A DNA stretch of 64,000 nucleotides from Roseomonas sp. CECT 9278 (GCF_918698155.1 NZ_CAKKLX010000001.1:124001-188000), one strand, 5' to 3'. Shown: positions 49,663-58,479, numbered from the stretch's first letter. Translations and numbers: made by a program. Notes: generated from the letters alone by a model not told the origin.

Positions 49663-51759
49663 ATGACCGAGCCGATCGAACCGGAGGGGCCCAGCCCCGC
49701 GCCGGATCGAATGCCCGACGCTGGGCAGTCGATCACCGTCTGCCGCGCCCTGGCCGCGCCCGTCACGGTCAATCGCGCCGCACGCACCGTCGAGGTGGTG
49801 TGGTCCACCGGCGCGCGGGCCCGCAACTTCGTGCCGCCCTATGGGCCGATCCTCGAAGAGCTCGACATGGCACCCTCCGCGGTGCGCATGGATGCGCTGC
49901 GCTCCGGTCGCGCACCGGTGCTGGACACCCACCGGCGCGCCGGCACGCGTGACGTTCTGGGCCGTGTAACCGCCGCACGCCTCGAGGCCGGCCGCGGCTA
50001 CGCCACCCTCCAATTCAGCGGCGCCGATGACGTGGAGCCGGTCTGGCAGCGCGTGGCCGACGGTACGCTGCAGTCTGTCAGCGTCGGTTACCGGGTGCAT
50101 CGCTACGACCCACGGCCCGACGCCAGCACCGGCCAGACCATCCACCGCGCGGTGGATTGGGAGCCCTACGAGATCTCGATCGTGCCCGTCCCGGTGGACG
50201 GCCTCGCCGTGATCCGTGGCGAGGGGGCCCAGGGCGCCCCCGCCACCGCCATCGAACCCGCCCTGACCATCCCCGAGGAACCCACCATGCCCGAGACGAC
50301 GCCGGCTTCGCCGGATCCCGCGCCGGCGCCGCCCGCGCCGCCCATCGCCCCGCCCCAGGAGATCACCGTGACCACCGCACCCGCCACCCCGCCCGAACCC
50401 ACGCGCGCCGCGCCGCCGGCGCCCGACCTCGAGGCCATCCGCGCCGAGGCCATCCGCGCCGAGGCCGAACGCGCCGCCGTCGAGCGCATCGCCGGCTACG
50501 AGCCGGTGCTCGCCGCCGCCCGGGGCCTGGTGACCGCCGACATGCTCGATACCATGCGCGAGACCGCCATCCGGGACCGCGTCTCCCCGGAGGTGCTGCG
50601 CGGTCGGCTCTGGGAGGCCTTCACCAGCAGCGCCGCGCGCCCGTCCCTGCCGGCGCGCCCCGACACCGGCCCCTCCAACGAGGACCCGTCGCAGCTCCTC
50701 GACGCCATGGCCGAGGCGCTCGCCGCTCGCACCATGCCCGGCTACCAGGCCCCGGCCACCGGTCGCCACACCGAGTTCCTCGGCTGGCGCCCCTCCGACA
50801 TGATCGGCGAACTGCTGCGCGTCCGCGGCGAACGGAATGTGCCGCGCAACCCGACCATCCTCGCCGAGCGCGCCTTCCACACGACCAGCGACTTCCCCGC
50901 GTTGCTCTCGGCCGCCGCCAACAAGATGCTGCTGGCGGCCTACGCGCCGGCCGCGCCGACCTACCGGACGCTGTTCCTCCGCCGCGACTTCCGGGACTTC
51001 AAGCCGCACCGCCACCTGCGTGTCGGTGACTTCCCGACGCTGCTGCCGCTGTCGGAAAATGGCGAGGTCCAGGCCGGCACCATGTCCGAGAGCCAGGAGC
51101 TCGTGTTCCTGCAGACCTTCGCCCGGCGCATCCGCGTCACGCGGCAGATGCTGGTGAACGACGATCTCGGCGCCTTCACCGACTTCGCCTCGATAATCGG
51201 CCGGCGCGTCGCCGATTTTGAGAACGCCACGGCCTATGCGCTGGTGAACAGCGCCGCCGGCGACGGCCCCACGCTCATCACCGGCGCGGCGGCAGTGTTC
51301 GGGACGGCGGCGGCGCGCGCCAACAAGGCGGGCGCCGGCACCGCGCTGGACCTGCCGAACCTGGCGCTGGGCCGTGCCGCGGTGATGCGCCAGAAGACCC
51401 TCGACGGCCTGCCGATCGCCGTCGGCGCGCAGATGCGCCTGCTGGTCGGCCCGAACCAGGAACTCGCGGCGCGGCAGCTGACAGTGTCGGTGCAGGCGAC
51501 GCAGACCAGCAACGCCAACGTCTACGCCGGCTTCGTGCAGCCGTTGGTCGAGCCGCTGATCCCGAACAACCGCTGGTATCTCTTCTCGGATCCGATGGCC
51601 GCACCGGTCTACGTCTACGGCTACCTCAACGGCGCCGAAGGGCCGCAGGTCACCACCGGAAATGTCCAGGGCGTGGATGGCGTCGAGGTGTCGGTGATCT
51701 TCGACTTCGGGGTCGGCGCCATCGACTGGCGCGGCGCCTGGTTCAACCCGGGCACCTGA
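49663..51759 (+). CDS. Prohead protease-major capsid protein fusion
   Basis: The 698-aa product has an N-terminal protease domain of about 170 residues: PVLDTHRRAGTRDVLGRV with a catalytic His, then LQSVSVGYRV (Ser) and WEPYEISIVPVP. A Pro/Ala linker and a coiled EAIRAEAIRAEAERAAVER segment follow. The C-terminal 350 residues are a HK97-like major capsid protein with TSDFPALLSAAANKML and VGDFPTLLPLSENGEVQAG. Fusion of the two functions is a known variant; the linker probably acts as the delta/scaffold domain. A strong terminator follows. Confidence 0.93.
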   Translation: MTEPIEPEGPSPAPDRMPDAGQSITVCRALAAPVTVNRAARTVEVVWSTGARARNFVPPYGPILEELDMAPSAVRMDALRSGRAPVLDTHRRAGTRDVLGRVTAARLEAGRGYATLQFSGADDVEPVWQRVADGTLQSVSVGYRVHRYDPRPDASTGQTIHRAVDWEPYEISIVPVPVDGLAVIRGEGAQGAPATAIEPALTIPEEPTMPETTPASPDPAPAPPAPPIAPPQEITVTTAPATPPEPTRAAPPAPDLEAIRAEAIRAEAERAAVERIAGYEPVLAAARGLVTADMLDTMRETAIRDRVSPEVLRGRLWEAFTSSAARPSLPARPDTGPSNEDPSQLLDAMAEALAARTMPGYQAPATGRHTEFLGWRPSDMIGELLRVRGERNVPRNPTILAERAFHTTSDFPALLSAAANKMLLAAYAPAAPTYRTLFLRRDFRDFKPHRHLRVGDFPTLLPLSENGEVQAGTMSESQELVFLQTFARRIRVTRQMLVNDDLGAFTDFASIIGRRVADFENATAYALVNSAAGDGPTLITGAAAVFGTAAARANKAGAGTALDLPNLALGRAAVMRQKTLDGLPIAVGAQMRLLVGPNQELAARQLTVSVQATQTSNANVYAGFVQPLVEPLIPNNRWYLFSDPMAAPVYVYGYLNGAEGPQVTTGNVQGVDGVEVSVIFDFGVGAIDWRGAWFNPGT

Positions 51760-51799
51760 TCCCCACCGCCACCCGTAAGTCCAACCATCATCGATCCAT

Positions 51800-51829
51800 G
51801 CAGAGGGCGTCCTTCGGGACGCCTTCTGC
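51800..51829 (+). terminator. Hairpin terminator after the capsid gene
   Basis: Arms GCAGAGGGCGTCC (51800-51812) and GGACGCCTTCTGC (51817-51829) form a 13-bp stem with one G-U pair, closed by a very stable C(TTCG)G tetraloop. GTTTCTGG follows, so the T-run is weak. It lies 40 nt past the capsid stop and may give partial termination, lowering expression of genes behind the most abundant structural gene. Confidence 0.75.
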
Positions 51830-51850
51830 GTTTCTGGAGACCTCATCCCC

Positions 51851-52198
51851 ATGCGCAACTATGTGCAGCCCGGCGACAGCCTGGCTCTCGCCGTCCCCTA
51901 TGCCGGCGGCGTCACCTCCGGCCAGGGCGTCCTAGTCGGCGCCCTCTTCGGCGTGGCAGCCGTCGATGGCGTGCAGAACGCCGTCATCGAATGTCAGACC
52001 AAGGGCGTCTTCGATATCACCAAGGAACCCGCACTGGCGATCACCGCCGGCGCCCGGCTCTTCTGGGACAACACCAACCGGCGCCTCACCACCACGGCCA
52101 CCGGCAATTTCCAGGTGGGCCTCGCCACGGTGGCGGCGCTGGCCGCGGACGCCACCGTCCGCGCCGTGCTGCTGCGTGTCCCGGCGGCCGGCGCATGA
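51851..52198 (+). CDS. DUF2190 capsid decoration protein
   Basis: The 115-aa protein has MRNYVQPGDSLALAVPYAGG and GVFDITKEPALAITAGARLFWD, the DUF2190 signature found immediately after capsid genes. These small beta-rich proteins cap or stabilise the head, as gpD does in lambda. It starts 22 nt after the terminator hairpin with GGAGACC upstream, and overlaps the endolysin gene (ATGA). Confidence 0.92.
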   Translation: MRNYVQPGDSLALAVPYAGGVTSGQGVLVGALFGVAAVDGVQNAVIECQTKGVFDITKEPALAITAGARLFWDNTNRRLTTTATGNFQVGLATVAALAADATVRAVLLRVPAAGA

Positions 52199-52833
52199 GC
52201 CTCGATCCCAAGGCCACGCGGGGCTATCGCAACCGCAATCCGGGGAACATCGAGCATGTCCCGGCCAACAAGTGGCAGGGCCTCTCTGAGCCCCCCTCCG
52301 ATGGGCGCTTCTGCCGCTTCACCAGCCACGAACTCGGCATCCGTGCCCTGGCGGCGCTGCTGGTCACCTACCAGGACCGGCACAAGCTGCGGACGCCGCG
52401 CGCGATCATCGAGCGCTGGGCACCGAAGGTGGAGAACGACACCGCGGCCTATATCGCGGTGGTGGCGGGGCGCATCGGCGTCGGGCCGGATGATACGATC
52501 GACCTGCACCGGCACGATCACCTACGCCCGCTGGTTGAGGCGATCATCCACCATGAATGCGCGGGGCTGGCCTATCCGGCCGGCGTCATCGATCGCGCGC
52601 TGACGCTCGCCGGTGTCCCGCCCGCGCCGCCCGTGACGCTGCGGGAGGTCGCCGCCGTCACAGGCACGGGCCGCGGCGCGGTGCTGGTTGGCGCGGCCGG
52701 CATCGCCACCGCTGTGGCGCAGGCGGCGCCGGCCATCCAGGCGCTCGGCACGCTGGCGCCCGCCGTCGCCATTGCGGTCATCGTCGCTGCGGTGGTCGGC
52801 GTGCTCGCCTGGCGGCTGCGGCGGCCAGCATGA
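52195..52833 (+). CDS. P5-like endolysin / structural muramidase with membrane anchor
   Basis: The 212-aa protein begins GYRNRNPGNIEHVPANKWQG and contains FTSHELGIRALAALLVTYQD and RAIIERWAPKVENDTAAYIA, the signature of phage structural protein P5-type peptidoglycan-degrading enzymes. The C-terminus has one hydrophobic segment (AIAVIVAAVVGVLAWRLRR), a probable membrane anchor. Its role is to breach peptidoglycan during entry or lysis. It sits unusually among head-completion genes, next to the holin-like gene. Confidence 0.88.
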   Translation: MSLDPKATRGYRNRNPGNIEHVPANKWQGLSEPPSDGRFCRFTSHELGIRALAALLVTYQDRHKLRTPRAIIERWAPKVENDTAAYIAVVAGRIGVGPDDTIDLHRHDHLRPLVEAIIHHECAGLAYPAGVIDRALTLAGVPPAPPVTLREVAAVTGTGRGAVLVGAAGIATAVAQAAPAIQALGTLAPAVAIAVIVAAVVGVLAWRLRRPA

Positions 52834-53138
52834 GCGCCTTCGCCGCGGCCATGGACACGCTGGCCGCGGATCCGAACATCGGCACGGATGCCAGCTATCG
52901 CGCAGGGGGGACCGGGGCGCCGGTGCTGCTCCGCGTGATCCGCTCGGCACCGGACCGGCTCGGCGACGCCTTCGGGACCAGCGTTATCCAGGCCAGCGAC
53001 GTGCTGACCGTCGCGATCGCCGTGCTGCCCACAGTGGATGCCGACGACACCTTCACCCTCGGCGCCGACACCCTGACCGTCCAGCACGCCGAGCGTGACG
53101 CCGCCGGCATCGCCTGGCGCGTCTTCTGCCGCCGATAG
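52830..53138 (+). CDS. Head-tail joining protein candidate
   Basis: The 102-aa protein has FAAAMDTLAADPNIGTDASY, LLRVIRSAPDRLGDAFGTS, and VDADDTFTLGADTLTVQHAE, the latter a beta-rich patch seen in gpFII-like adaptors. Position after the capsid genes and before tail genes supports the call; exact homology is less sure. It overlaps the endolysin gene by 4 nt. Confidence 0.65.
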   Translation: MSAFAAAMDTLAADPNIGTDASYRAGGTGAPVLLRVIRSAPDRLGDAFGTSVIQASDVLTVAIAVLPTVDADDTFTLGADTLTVQHAERDAAGIAWRVFCRR

Positions 53139-53148
53139 GAGCCCCGCC

Positions 53149-53448
53149 ATGATCGACCCCGAGCGCATCGGCACGATCATCGGCGAGGCGCTGCTCGCCG
53201 GCGCCCTGGGTGCGCTCGGGGCGATGGCACGCTTCTCCTCCACCGACCGGCCGCTGCTGACCCGCGCCTATCTGCTGCACGCGCTGGCCGGCGGTAGCCT
53301 CGGCACCGGCGCCTGGCTGATCGCGCACGCGTTCGAGCTCGACGGCTGGTGGCTCTTCGCCGTCGCGTGGCTGGCCGGCACGCTCGGCTACGCCGCGCTC
53401 CACGACCTGCTGCTGCGCATCCTCAGCCGCAAATTCGGCGGACGCTGA
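53149..53448 (+). CDS. Holin-like small membrane protein
   Basis: The 99-aa protein has a hydrophobic start (IIGEALLAGALGALGAMARF), then LLHALAGGSLGTGAWLIAHAF and WLFAVAWLAGTLGYAALH, giving three probable membrane helices, and a basic C-terminal end. It resembles class I holins or LydA-type proteins. Proximity to the endolysin gene strengthens the assignment. TAGGAG precedes ATG 53149 by about 8 nt. Confidence 0.7.
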   Translation: MIDPERIGTIIGEALLAGALGALGAMARFSSTDRPLLTRAYLLHALAGGSLGTGAWLIAHAFELDGWWLFAVAWLAGTLGYAALHDLLLRILSRKFGGR

Positions 53449-53451
53449 TCC

Positions 53452-54177
53452 ATGCGGCTCGGTGCCGCCATCGTCGGCGACCTCCGCAAGGTGCTGGCGG
53501 ACGAGGTGCGCGCGGGCGAGCGCGCGGCCATGACCGCGATCCGTGCAGAGACCGAGCGGGTGAAGGTCGAACTGCGCCGGCAGGTCACCACCGCCTTCTC
53601 GGGCAACGCGCGCGGCATCGCCAATGCCTGGCGGTCGATGATCTTCCCGCGGAGCGGGCAATCTCTGCGGCCTGCGGGGCTGGTCTTCACCAAGGTGCCG
53701 AACGTCATCGACGCCTTCGATCGTGGCGCGCTGATCCGTACCAAGGGGGGGCGGAAGTTCCTCGCCATTCCCACCGGCTTCAACGCAGCGCGCGGCAGGC
53801 GTGGTCGCGGCGAGAGGGGCATGCGCGTGACCCCGGCACAGATGGTCGCCTCCGGCCAGGCCTTCCTCCGGCCCTTCAAGTCGGGCCGCGGCTTCGTCTG
53901 GTGCCTGCCGCTGCGCCAGGGCGAGGGGGCAGGCCGGCGGCGACGCACCCGTCTCGTGGCTGGCGGCGTAACGGAAGTCGGCACCGCCAATCGCAAAGGG
54001 CGCGAGGCCTGGGCACGCGGGCTGCTGGAACAGGGGATGGTGCCGATGTTCCTGCTCCTGCCCCAGGTGAAGCTCGCCAAGCGGCTCGACGTACGCGGTG
54101 CCGCGGAGCGCGGGCTGCGTCGCCTGCCGGGGCGGTTTGTGGCGGCCTGGGAACGCGAGAGCGGGAGGGCCGCATGA
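53452..54177 (+). CDS. DUF6441 family phage protein
   Basis: The 241-aa protein begins RLGAAIVGDLRKVLADEVRA and has a coiled N-terminal helix followed by GIANAWRSMIFPRSG and a very basic middle (GFNAARGRRGRGERGMR). I associate this with DUF6441, found between head-completion and tail genes and probably part of the neck or tail completion complex. Its stop overlaps the next gene's ATG. Confidence 0.82.
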   Translation: MRLGAAIVGDLRKVLADEVRAGERAAMTAIRAETERVKVELRRQVTTAFSGNARGIANAWRSMIFPRSGQSLRPAGLVFTKVPNVIDAFDRGALIRTKGGRKFLAIPTGFNAARGRRGRGERGMRVTPAQMVASGQAFLRPFKSGRGFVWCLPLRQGEGAGRRRRTRLVAGGVTEVGTANRKGREAWARGLLEQGMVPMFLLLPQVKLAKRLDVRGAAERGLRRLPGRFVAAWERESGRAA

Positions 54178-54620
54178 GCACGCGCGAGACCGCCATCGCC
54201 GCGCTGCACAGCCGGCTCGTAACGTCGCTGGCGGCCAGGAGCCCGGCGCCGGTCGTGCTCCGCGGGGAGACCGTCCCGCAGCGCATCCCCGCTGGCGGGC
54301 TGGTGGTCGTCCGCGACGGCGAGACGGTGGAGGAGACGCCGATCCTCTCGCCGCTCGCCTGGCAGATCGAGCATCGCGCCGAGGTCGAAATTACCGTCGC
54401 CGGCACTACCCCCGCCCTGCGCAACACGCTGCTCGATGCGCTGCTGGTGGACATCGCCGCGGCCATCGCTGCCAACCGCACCCTCGGCGGCGCCGTCGAA
54501 TGGGCGCAGCCCGGCAGCGCCTCCTTCGAGGATGTCGAGTTCGAGGGCGCCGCCGCGGTCCGCGCCGCCGCCATCGCCGTCACCCTGTGGTTCACCGTCG
54601 CCGGCTCTCCGCTGGCCTGA
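54174..54620 (+). CDS. Tail terminator / minor tail protein
   Basis: The 148-aa protein has IAALHSRLVTSLAA, a PQRIPAGGLVVVRDGETVEE strand region, and WQIEHRAEVEITVAGTTPA, the pattern of gpU-like tail terminator proteins that cap the tail tube. It lies between the DUF6441 gene and the tail tube gene, the expected place. ATGA overlap with the upstream gene. Confidence 0.75.
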   Translation: MSTRETAIAALHSRLVTSLAARSPAPVVLRGETVPQRIPAGGLVVVRDGETVEETPILSPLAWQIEHRAEVEITVAGTTPALRNTLLDALLVDIAAAIAANRTLGGAVEWAQPGSASFEDVEFEGAAAVRAAAIAVTLWFTVAGSPLA

Positions 54621-54641
54621 TCCCGCTCCAGGAGAAAGCCC

Positions 54642-55595
54642 ATGCCCCGTGCCATCGGCGCGAATTGCCGCCTGCTCATGCTGCCCGAAACCGTCTACGG
54701 CACCGCCCCCGGCAGCAACTGGCGGCGCATGCCGTTCCTGTCCTGCGACCTCGGTGCTGAGCAGCCGCTGCTGGATGCCGACGTCATCGGCGTGGGCAGC
54801 AACCGCGATCCGGCCGCGCCCTTCCTCGACACGGTGACCGTCGCCGGCCAGGCGGTGGTGCCGGTCGATCTGATCAACATCGGCCACTGGCTGCGGCTCC
54901 TGCTGGGCGCACCCACCACCACCGGCACCACCAACTTCATCCACACTTTCGGCTCTGGCGCGGCGTCGCTGCCGAGCAATGCGATGGAGATCGGCTATCC
55001 CGATGTCCCGTCCTTCGACGTCTGCACCGGTGTGCGCGCCGACACGCTGGAACTGGACTTCACGCCGACCGGCGCGGCGACGGCGACCTTCGGGCTGCTG
55101 GGCCAGGGCTCGGTGCGGACCGGCGCGACCTCAGGCGGCACGCCGACCAGCGCGGCCTATACCGCCTTCAACAAGGCCCAAGGATCCATCACGCGGAGCG
55201 CAGCGGCGCTGGCGCAGGTTACCGGCGCGCGGCTCACCTATGCCAACGGCATGGAGGCGGTGCGGACCATTCGCGCCGATCGCCGCGTGGAGGGCGTGGA
55301 TCCCGGCATCGCGCGCTGCACCGGTCAGATCACCGTGCGCTTCGAGAACACCACGCTGCTCGCCCAGGCGCAGGCGGGCACCTCGGCGGAATTTGCGCTC
55401 GCCTTCACCATCGATGCCAACCGCAGCCTGACCATCACGCTGCACGAGGTCTATCTGGCGCTGGCCAAGACCCCGATCGAGGGGCCGGCCGGCGTAGAAG
55501 CCGGCTTCGATTTCCGCGCCGCCTTCAACGCAACCGCCACCCGAATGATGACCGCCGTGCTGCGCAATCAGCAGGCTGCAACGGAGTACGCATAA
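54642..55595 (+). CDS. Major tail tube protein
   Basis: The 317-aa protein has LLMLPETVYGTAPGSNWRRM at the N-terminus, a beta-rich body with VDLINIGHWLRLLLGAPTTTG and VDPGIARCTGQITVRFENTT, and a C-terminal TEYA. This is the tail-tube family placed just before the tail assembly chaperone. It forms the hollow tube of the siphovirus tail. CAGGAG precedes the ATG. It is joined to the chaperone by a TAATG overlap. Confidence 0.9.
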   Translation: MPRAIGANCRLLMLPETVYGTAPGSNWRRMPFLSCDLGAEQPLLDADVIGVGSNRDPAAPFLDTVTVAGQAVVPVDLINIGHWLRLLLGAPTTTGTTNFIHTFGSGAASLPSNAMEIGYPDVPSFDVCTGVRADTLELDFTPTGAATATFGLLGQGSVRTGATSGGTPTSAAYTAFNKAQGSITRSAAALAQVTGARLTYANGMEAVRTIRADRRVEGVDPGIARCTGQITVRFENTTLLAQAQAGTSAEFALAFTIDANRSLTITLHEVYLALAKTPIEGPAGVEAGFDFRAAFNATATRMMTAVLRNQQAATEYA

Positions 55596-55972
55596 TGCTC
55601 ACCCTCGACCTCCCGGTCGAGCCGTACTGGCTCGACCTGCCGCGCGGCGTCCGCGTGGAAATCCGCCCCATCACCACGGCGGTCATGGCCGCGGCCCAAG
55701 CCGGCTCCGCCCGTCGTCTCGGCGCGCTGCGAGCCGCGGAGGCCGAGCTCGACCCCGACATGGCGCGAGGCCTGGCCTTCGCCTTCCTGGTCAAGGCGCT
55801 GGCCCGCCACGCCGTCACCGCCTGGGAGGGCGTCGGCGACGCCGCCGGCCAGCCGCTGCCACTCTCGCCCGAGGCGGTCGAGCGGCTGATGGACATGGAC
55901 CAGATCGCGGCCGCCTTCTGGGACCGCGCCACAGGCCCGGTCGCTGCCGTGGCCCTGGAGGGAAACGGCTGA
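55595..55972 (+). CDS. Tail assembly chaperone (gpG-like)
   Basis: The 125-aa protein has LDLPRGVRVEIRPITTAVMA and VERLMDMDQIAAAFWDRATG, an all-helical chaperone layout placed between tail tube and tape measure genes, as for lambda gpG. The gene ends GGA AAC GGC TGA, and the slippery heptamer GGGAAAC lies two codons before the stop. Most ribosomes should make this short form. A minority would shift to the -1 frame and make a longer GT-type protein. Confidence 0.88.
   Translation: MLTLDLPVEPYWLDLPRGVRVEIRPITTAVMAAAQAGSARRLGALRAAEAELDPDMARGLAFAFLVKALARHAVTAWEGVGDAAGQPLPLSPEAVERLMDMDQIAAAFWDRATGPVAAVALEGNG
55960..55966 (+). other. Slippery site GGGAAAC for -1 ribosomal frameshift
   Basis: The heptamer reads G-GGA-AAC in the chaperone frame, the X-XXY-YYZ pattern of programmed -1 frameshift sites; lambda's G/GT site is GGGAAAG. 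The zero-frame stop follows 3 nt later. The -1 frame is open from here to 56287 with no start codon in its first 170 nt. GC-rich stem-forming sequence follows it. Confidence 0.82.
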
Positions 55973-56289
55973 GGGCCAGGGCCGAATGGCACTTCGGCCA
56001 GGGCCCTGACTACTGCCGCGGCTGCGCGGCCCTGGACCGCGACTGCGGCCTCTCGTGTCCCTACGCCGCCCACGCCCCCGCCAGCGTCGAGGGAGCCGCG
56101 TGCTGGGCCGCCAGCACCACCTGCGCGACGGCAACGATGGCGGGCCTCGACCTCGACATGCCGGCGGCGCTCGCCACCGCCCGCGAGATGGGCGTCTGCG
56201 GCTGGGCGGCAGCGGAACTCCTGTTGGCCATGCGCATGGGCCTCGCCGCCGGCAGCGCCGCGCGCCGCACTGATCCCCCCGGGTCCTGA
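55966..56289 (+). CDS. Frameshift extension of the tail chaperone (T part of GT-like protein)
   Basis: Read in the -1 frame from the slippery site, this gives about 107 codons ending TGA at 56287. The product begins RARAEWHFGQGPDYCRGCAA and is rich in Cys (CALDRDCGLSCPY), then helical (LATAREMGVCGWAAAELLL). The fused protein would be about 231 aa. There is no independent start until an internal ATG. It lies directly before the tape measure gene, as the T domain does in lambda, where GT recruits the tail tube protein. Confidence 0.78.
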   Translation, partial: RLRARAEWHFGQGPDYCRGCAALDRDCGLSCPYAAHAPASVEGAACWAASTTCATATMAGLDLDMPAALATAREMGVCGWAAAELLLAMRMGLAAGSAARRTDPPGS

Positions 56290-56318
56290 CCACCACACTG
56301 ACGCAGGAGGCGTGACGC

Positions 56319-58475
56319 ATGGCGGATAGCACGCGCCGCGTCTCCGTCCGGCTGTCGCTGGACGATGCCGCCCGGGTCAAGCAGGAGCTGCGCGAGGTCG
56401 GCGAGACCGGCCAGCGCAGCCTGGAGCGCATCCAGGGCGGTGCCGATCGCGCATCCCGCGCGCTAGACCTGCTCGACGTCGCCGTCCGCGGCGTGCAGAT
56501 CGCCGGCCTCGCCGCCGGGTTGCGCGCCGTGGTGGTGGCCGGCGACGCACTCACCCAGTCCATGGGCCGGCTGAACACCGCGCTGGGCTCGGTCGAACGC
56601 GCCGGCGAAATCTACGACCGGCTGTATCGCGACAGCCTCCAGACCGGTGTCGCCGTGCGCGAGAGCGTGGACGCCTTCGCCCGCTTCTCGATCGCCGCCC
56701 GTGAGATCGGCGCCACCTCTGACCAGGTCGCCACGCTCGTGGGTGGCTTGCAGCGCATCGCCATCGCGTCTGGCGCGTCGCAGCAGGAGATCGCTTCCAG
56801 CACCCAGCAGCTCGCCCAGGCGCTGGCGTCGGGCACGCTCCAGGGCGACGAGCTCCGCTCCATCCTGGAAGGCCTGCCCACGCTGGCGCAGGCGCTGGCG
56901 CGCGAGCTCGGCGTGTCGATCGGCGAACTGCGCAAGCTGGGAAGTGAGGGCAAGCTCACCGCTGACACGGTGTTCCCGGCGCTGCTGCGGGCCGTCGAGC
57001 GGCTGAATGGCGAGTTCGAACGCGCGCCCCTCTCCGTCGGCCGCGCCTTCGGGCAGCTCACTGCCGCGGCTGACCAGTTCCTCGCTCGCCTCGACCAGGC
57101 GATCGGCTTGTCCAACGCCCTGGCCCGTGCGCTGTCCGGTGCCGCCCGCGTGCTGGACGGGGTGCGCCGCGGCTCGGGCCTGCTGCTGCCCAGCGAGCAG
57201 GAGGCCGACCGCCGCGCCCAGGCCGAGGCCCTGCGTGCACAGATCGCCCGCCTCGAGGCGGAGAATGACGGGCGCGACAGTCTGCGCTCGCAGCCCCGCC
57301 GTGGTTCGATCCAGGGCGGCTTGGTCGGCACCGCCCAGCAGCAGGCCGGCGTGGATCGCTCCGCTCGGCTGGAGGAGCTGCGCCGGCAGTACCAGGAACT
57401 CCAGGAGGAGATCACCCGCGGCGAGCAGGCCGCCGGCGAGCGCCAGCGCACCGAGCAGGAGGCCGCGGCCGGCCAGGCGGCCGAGGCCCGGCGCCGCCGC
57501 ACCGCCGCGGATGCCGAGGAACTGCGCAAGGCACTCGACGATCGCTTCCGGATCAACAGCGAGTACGAGGACCGCGTCCGCCGCCTGCGCGAGGCCGAGG
57601 CCGCCGGCGGCATCACCGCTGCGGACCGCACCCGGCTGGAGACCCTGGCGCTGCGCGAACGCGACGAGGCGCTCCGCCGCATCGAGGGCACCACCCGCCG
57701 CGTGGCGTCCATCCCGCGCCCGGACCGCGAGGCCGAGCGCGAGATCAACGACATCATCCGCGAGCGCGAGCGGCTGATCCAGGCCAACGAGAATGCCCAG
57801 GAACGCTACACCCGCCGCCTGGAGACCCTCGGCCGCCTGGTCGAGCGCTCTGAGCGCATCGGCCAGCCCATCCCCGACGAGACCGTCTCCCGCGAAGCCA
57901 ATGCAGCGCTGGAGGAGTTGGAGCGCAGCCAGCAGCGCGTCCAGCAGGCGACCGAGCGCACCAGCAACACGGCGCGCGAACTCGGCCTGACATTCTCCTC
58001 GGCCTTCGAGGACGCGATCATCAAGGGCGAGAGTTTTTCCAAGGTGCTGCAGGGCATCCTGCAGGACATCGCCCGCATCGTGGTCCGGCGCACCATCACC
58101 GAGCCGCTCGGCACGGCGGTGACCTCCAGCCTGGCCGGCTTTGATTTCGGCTCGATCTTCTCGGGGCTGGGCACGGCGCTGGGCGGGCTGTTCCGCGCCG
58201 AGGGCGGGCCGGTGGCTGGTGGCCAGCCCTACATCGTCGGCGAGCGCGGGCCCGAATGGTTCGTGCCCAACCGCAGCGGCACGGTGCTGCCCAACGGCAT
58301 GGCGCCCGGTGGGCCGGTGATCAACCAGAGCATCACCATCGATGCGCGCGGTGCCGATGCCGGTGTCGAGGCGCGGCTGCGGGTGCTCTCGGCGCAGATC
58401 GTGCGCCAGGCGAGTGCGGCGACGCTCGACGCGATCCGCCGCGGCGGCAGCGCCACCTCCATCGTGCGGGGCTAG
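56319..58475 (+). CDS. Tape measure protein
   Basis: This 718-aa protein contains the tape-measure domain (SRALDLLDVAVRGVQIAGLA, LNTALGSVERAGEIYDRLYR, GGLQRIAIASGASQQEIASS). A long charged coiled coil in the middle (about residues 290-560) follows, then a C-terminal GGPVAGGQPYIVGERGPEWF motif shared by many. It sets tail length; at roughly 0.15 nm per residue a tail near 100 nm is expected. GCAGGAGG precedes the ATG by about 8 nt. Confidence 0.95.
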   Translation: MADSTRRVSVRLSLDDAARVKQELREVGETGQRSLERIQGGADRASRALDLLDVAVRGVQIAGLAAGLRAVVVAGDALTQSMGRLNTALGSVERAGEIYDRLYRDSLQTGVAVRESVDAFARFSIAAREIGATSDQVATLVGGLQRIAIASGASQQEIASSTQQLAQALASGTLQGDELRSILEGLPTLAQALARELGVSIGELRKLGSEGKLTADTVFPALLRAVERLNGEFERAPLSVGRAFGQLTAAADQFLARLDQAIGLSNALARALSGAARVLDGVRRGSGLLLPSEQEADRRAQAEALRAQIARLEAENDGRDSLRSQPRRGSIQGGLVGTAQQQAGVDRSARLEELRRQYQELQEEITRGEQAAGERQRTEQEAAAGQAAEARRRRTAADAEELRKALDDRFRINSEYEDRVRRLREAEAAGGITAADRTRLETLALRERDEALRRIEGTTRRVASIPRPDREAEREINDIIRERERLIQANENAQERYTRRLETLGRLVERSERIGQPIPDETVSREANAALEELERSQQRVQQATERTSNTARELGLTFSSAFEDAIIKGESFSKVLQGILQDIARIVVRRTITEPLGTAVTSSLAGFDFGSIFSGLGTALGGLFRAEGGPVAGGQPYIVGERGPEWFVPNRSGTVLPNGMAPGGPVINQSITIDARGADAGVEARLRVLSAQIVRQASAATLDAIRRGGSATSIVRG

Positions 58476-58479
58476 GGTC

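Noticed and set aside
47935-51858. A 1307-codon open frame on the minus strand, and another of 1248 codons at 44399-48145
   Set aside because: Both lie exactly antisense to terminase, portal and capsid genes. Their composition (Arg/His/Gly/Asp-rich, no domain) is the usual shadow of high-GC3 coding DNA.
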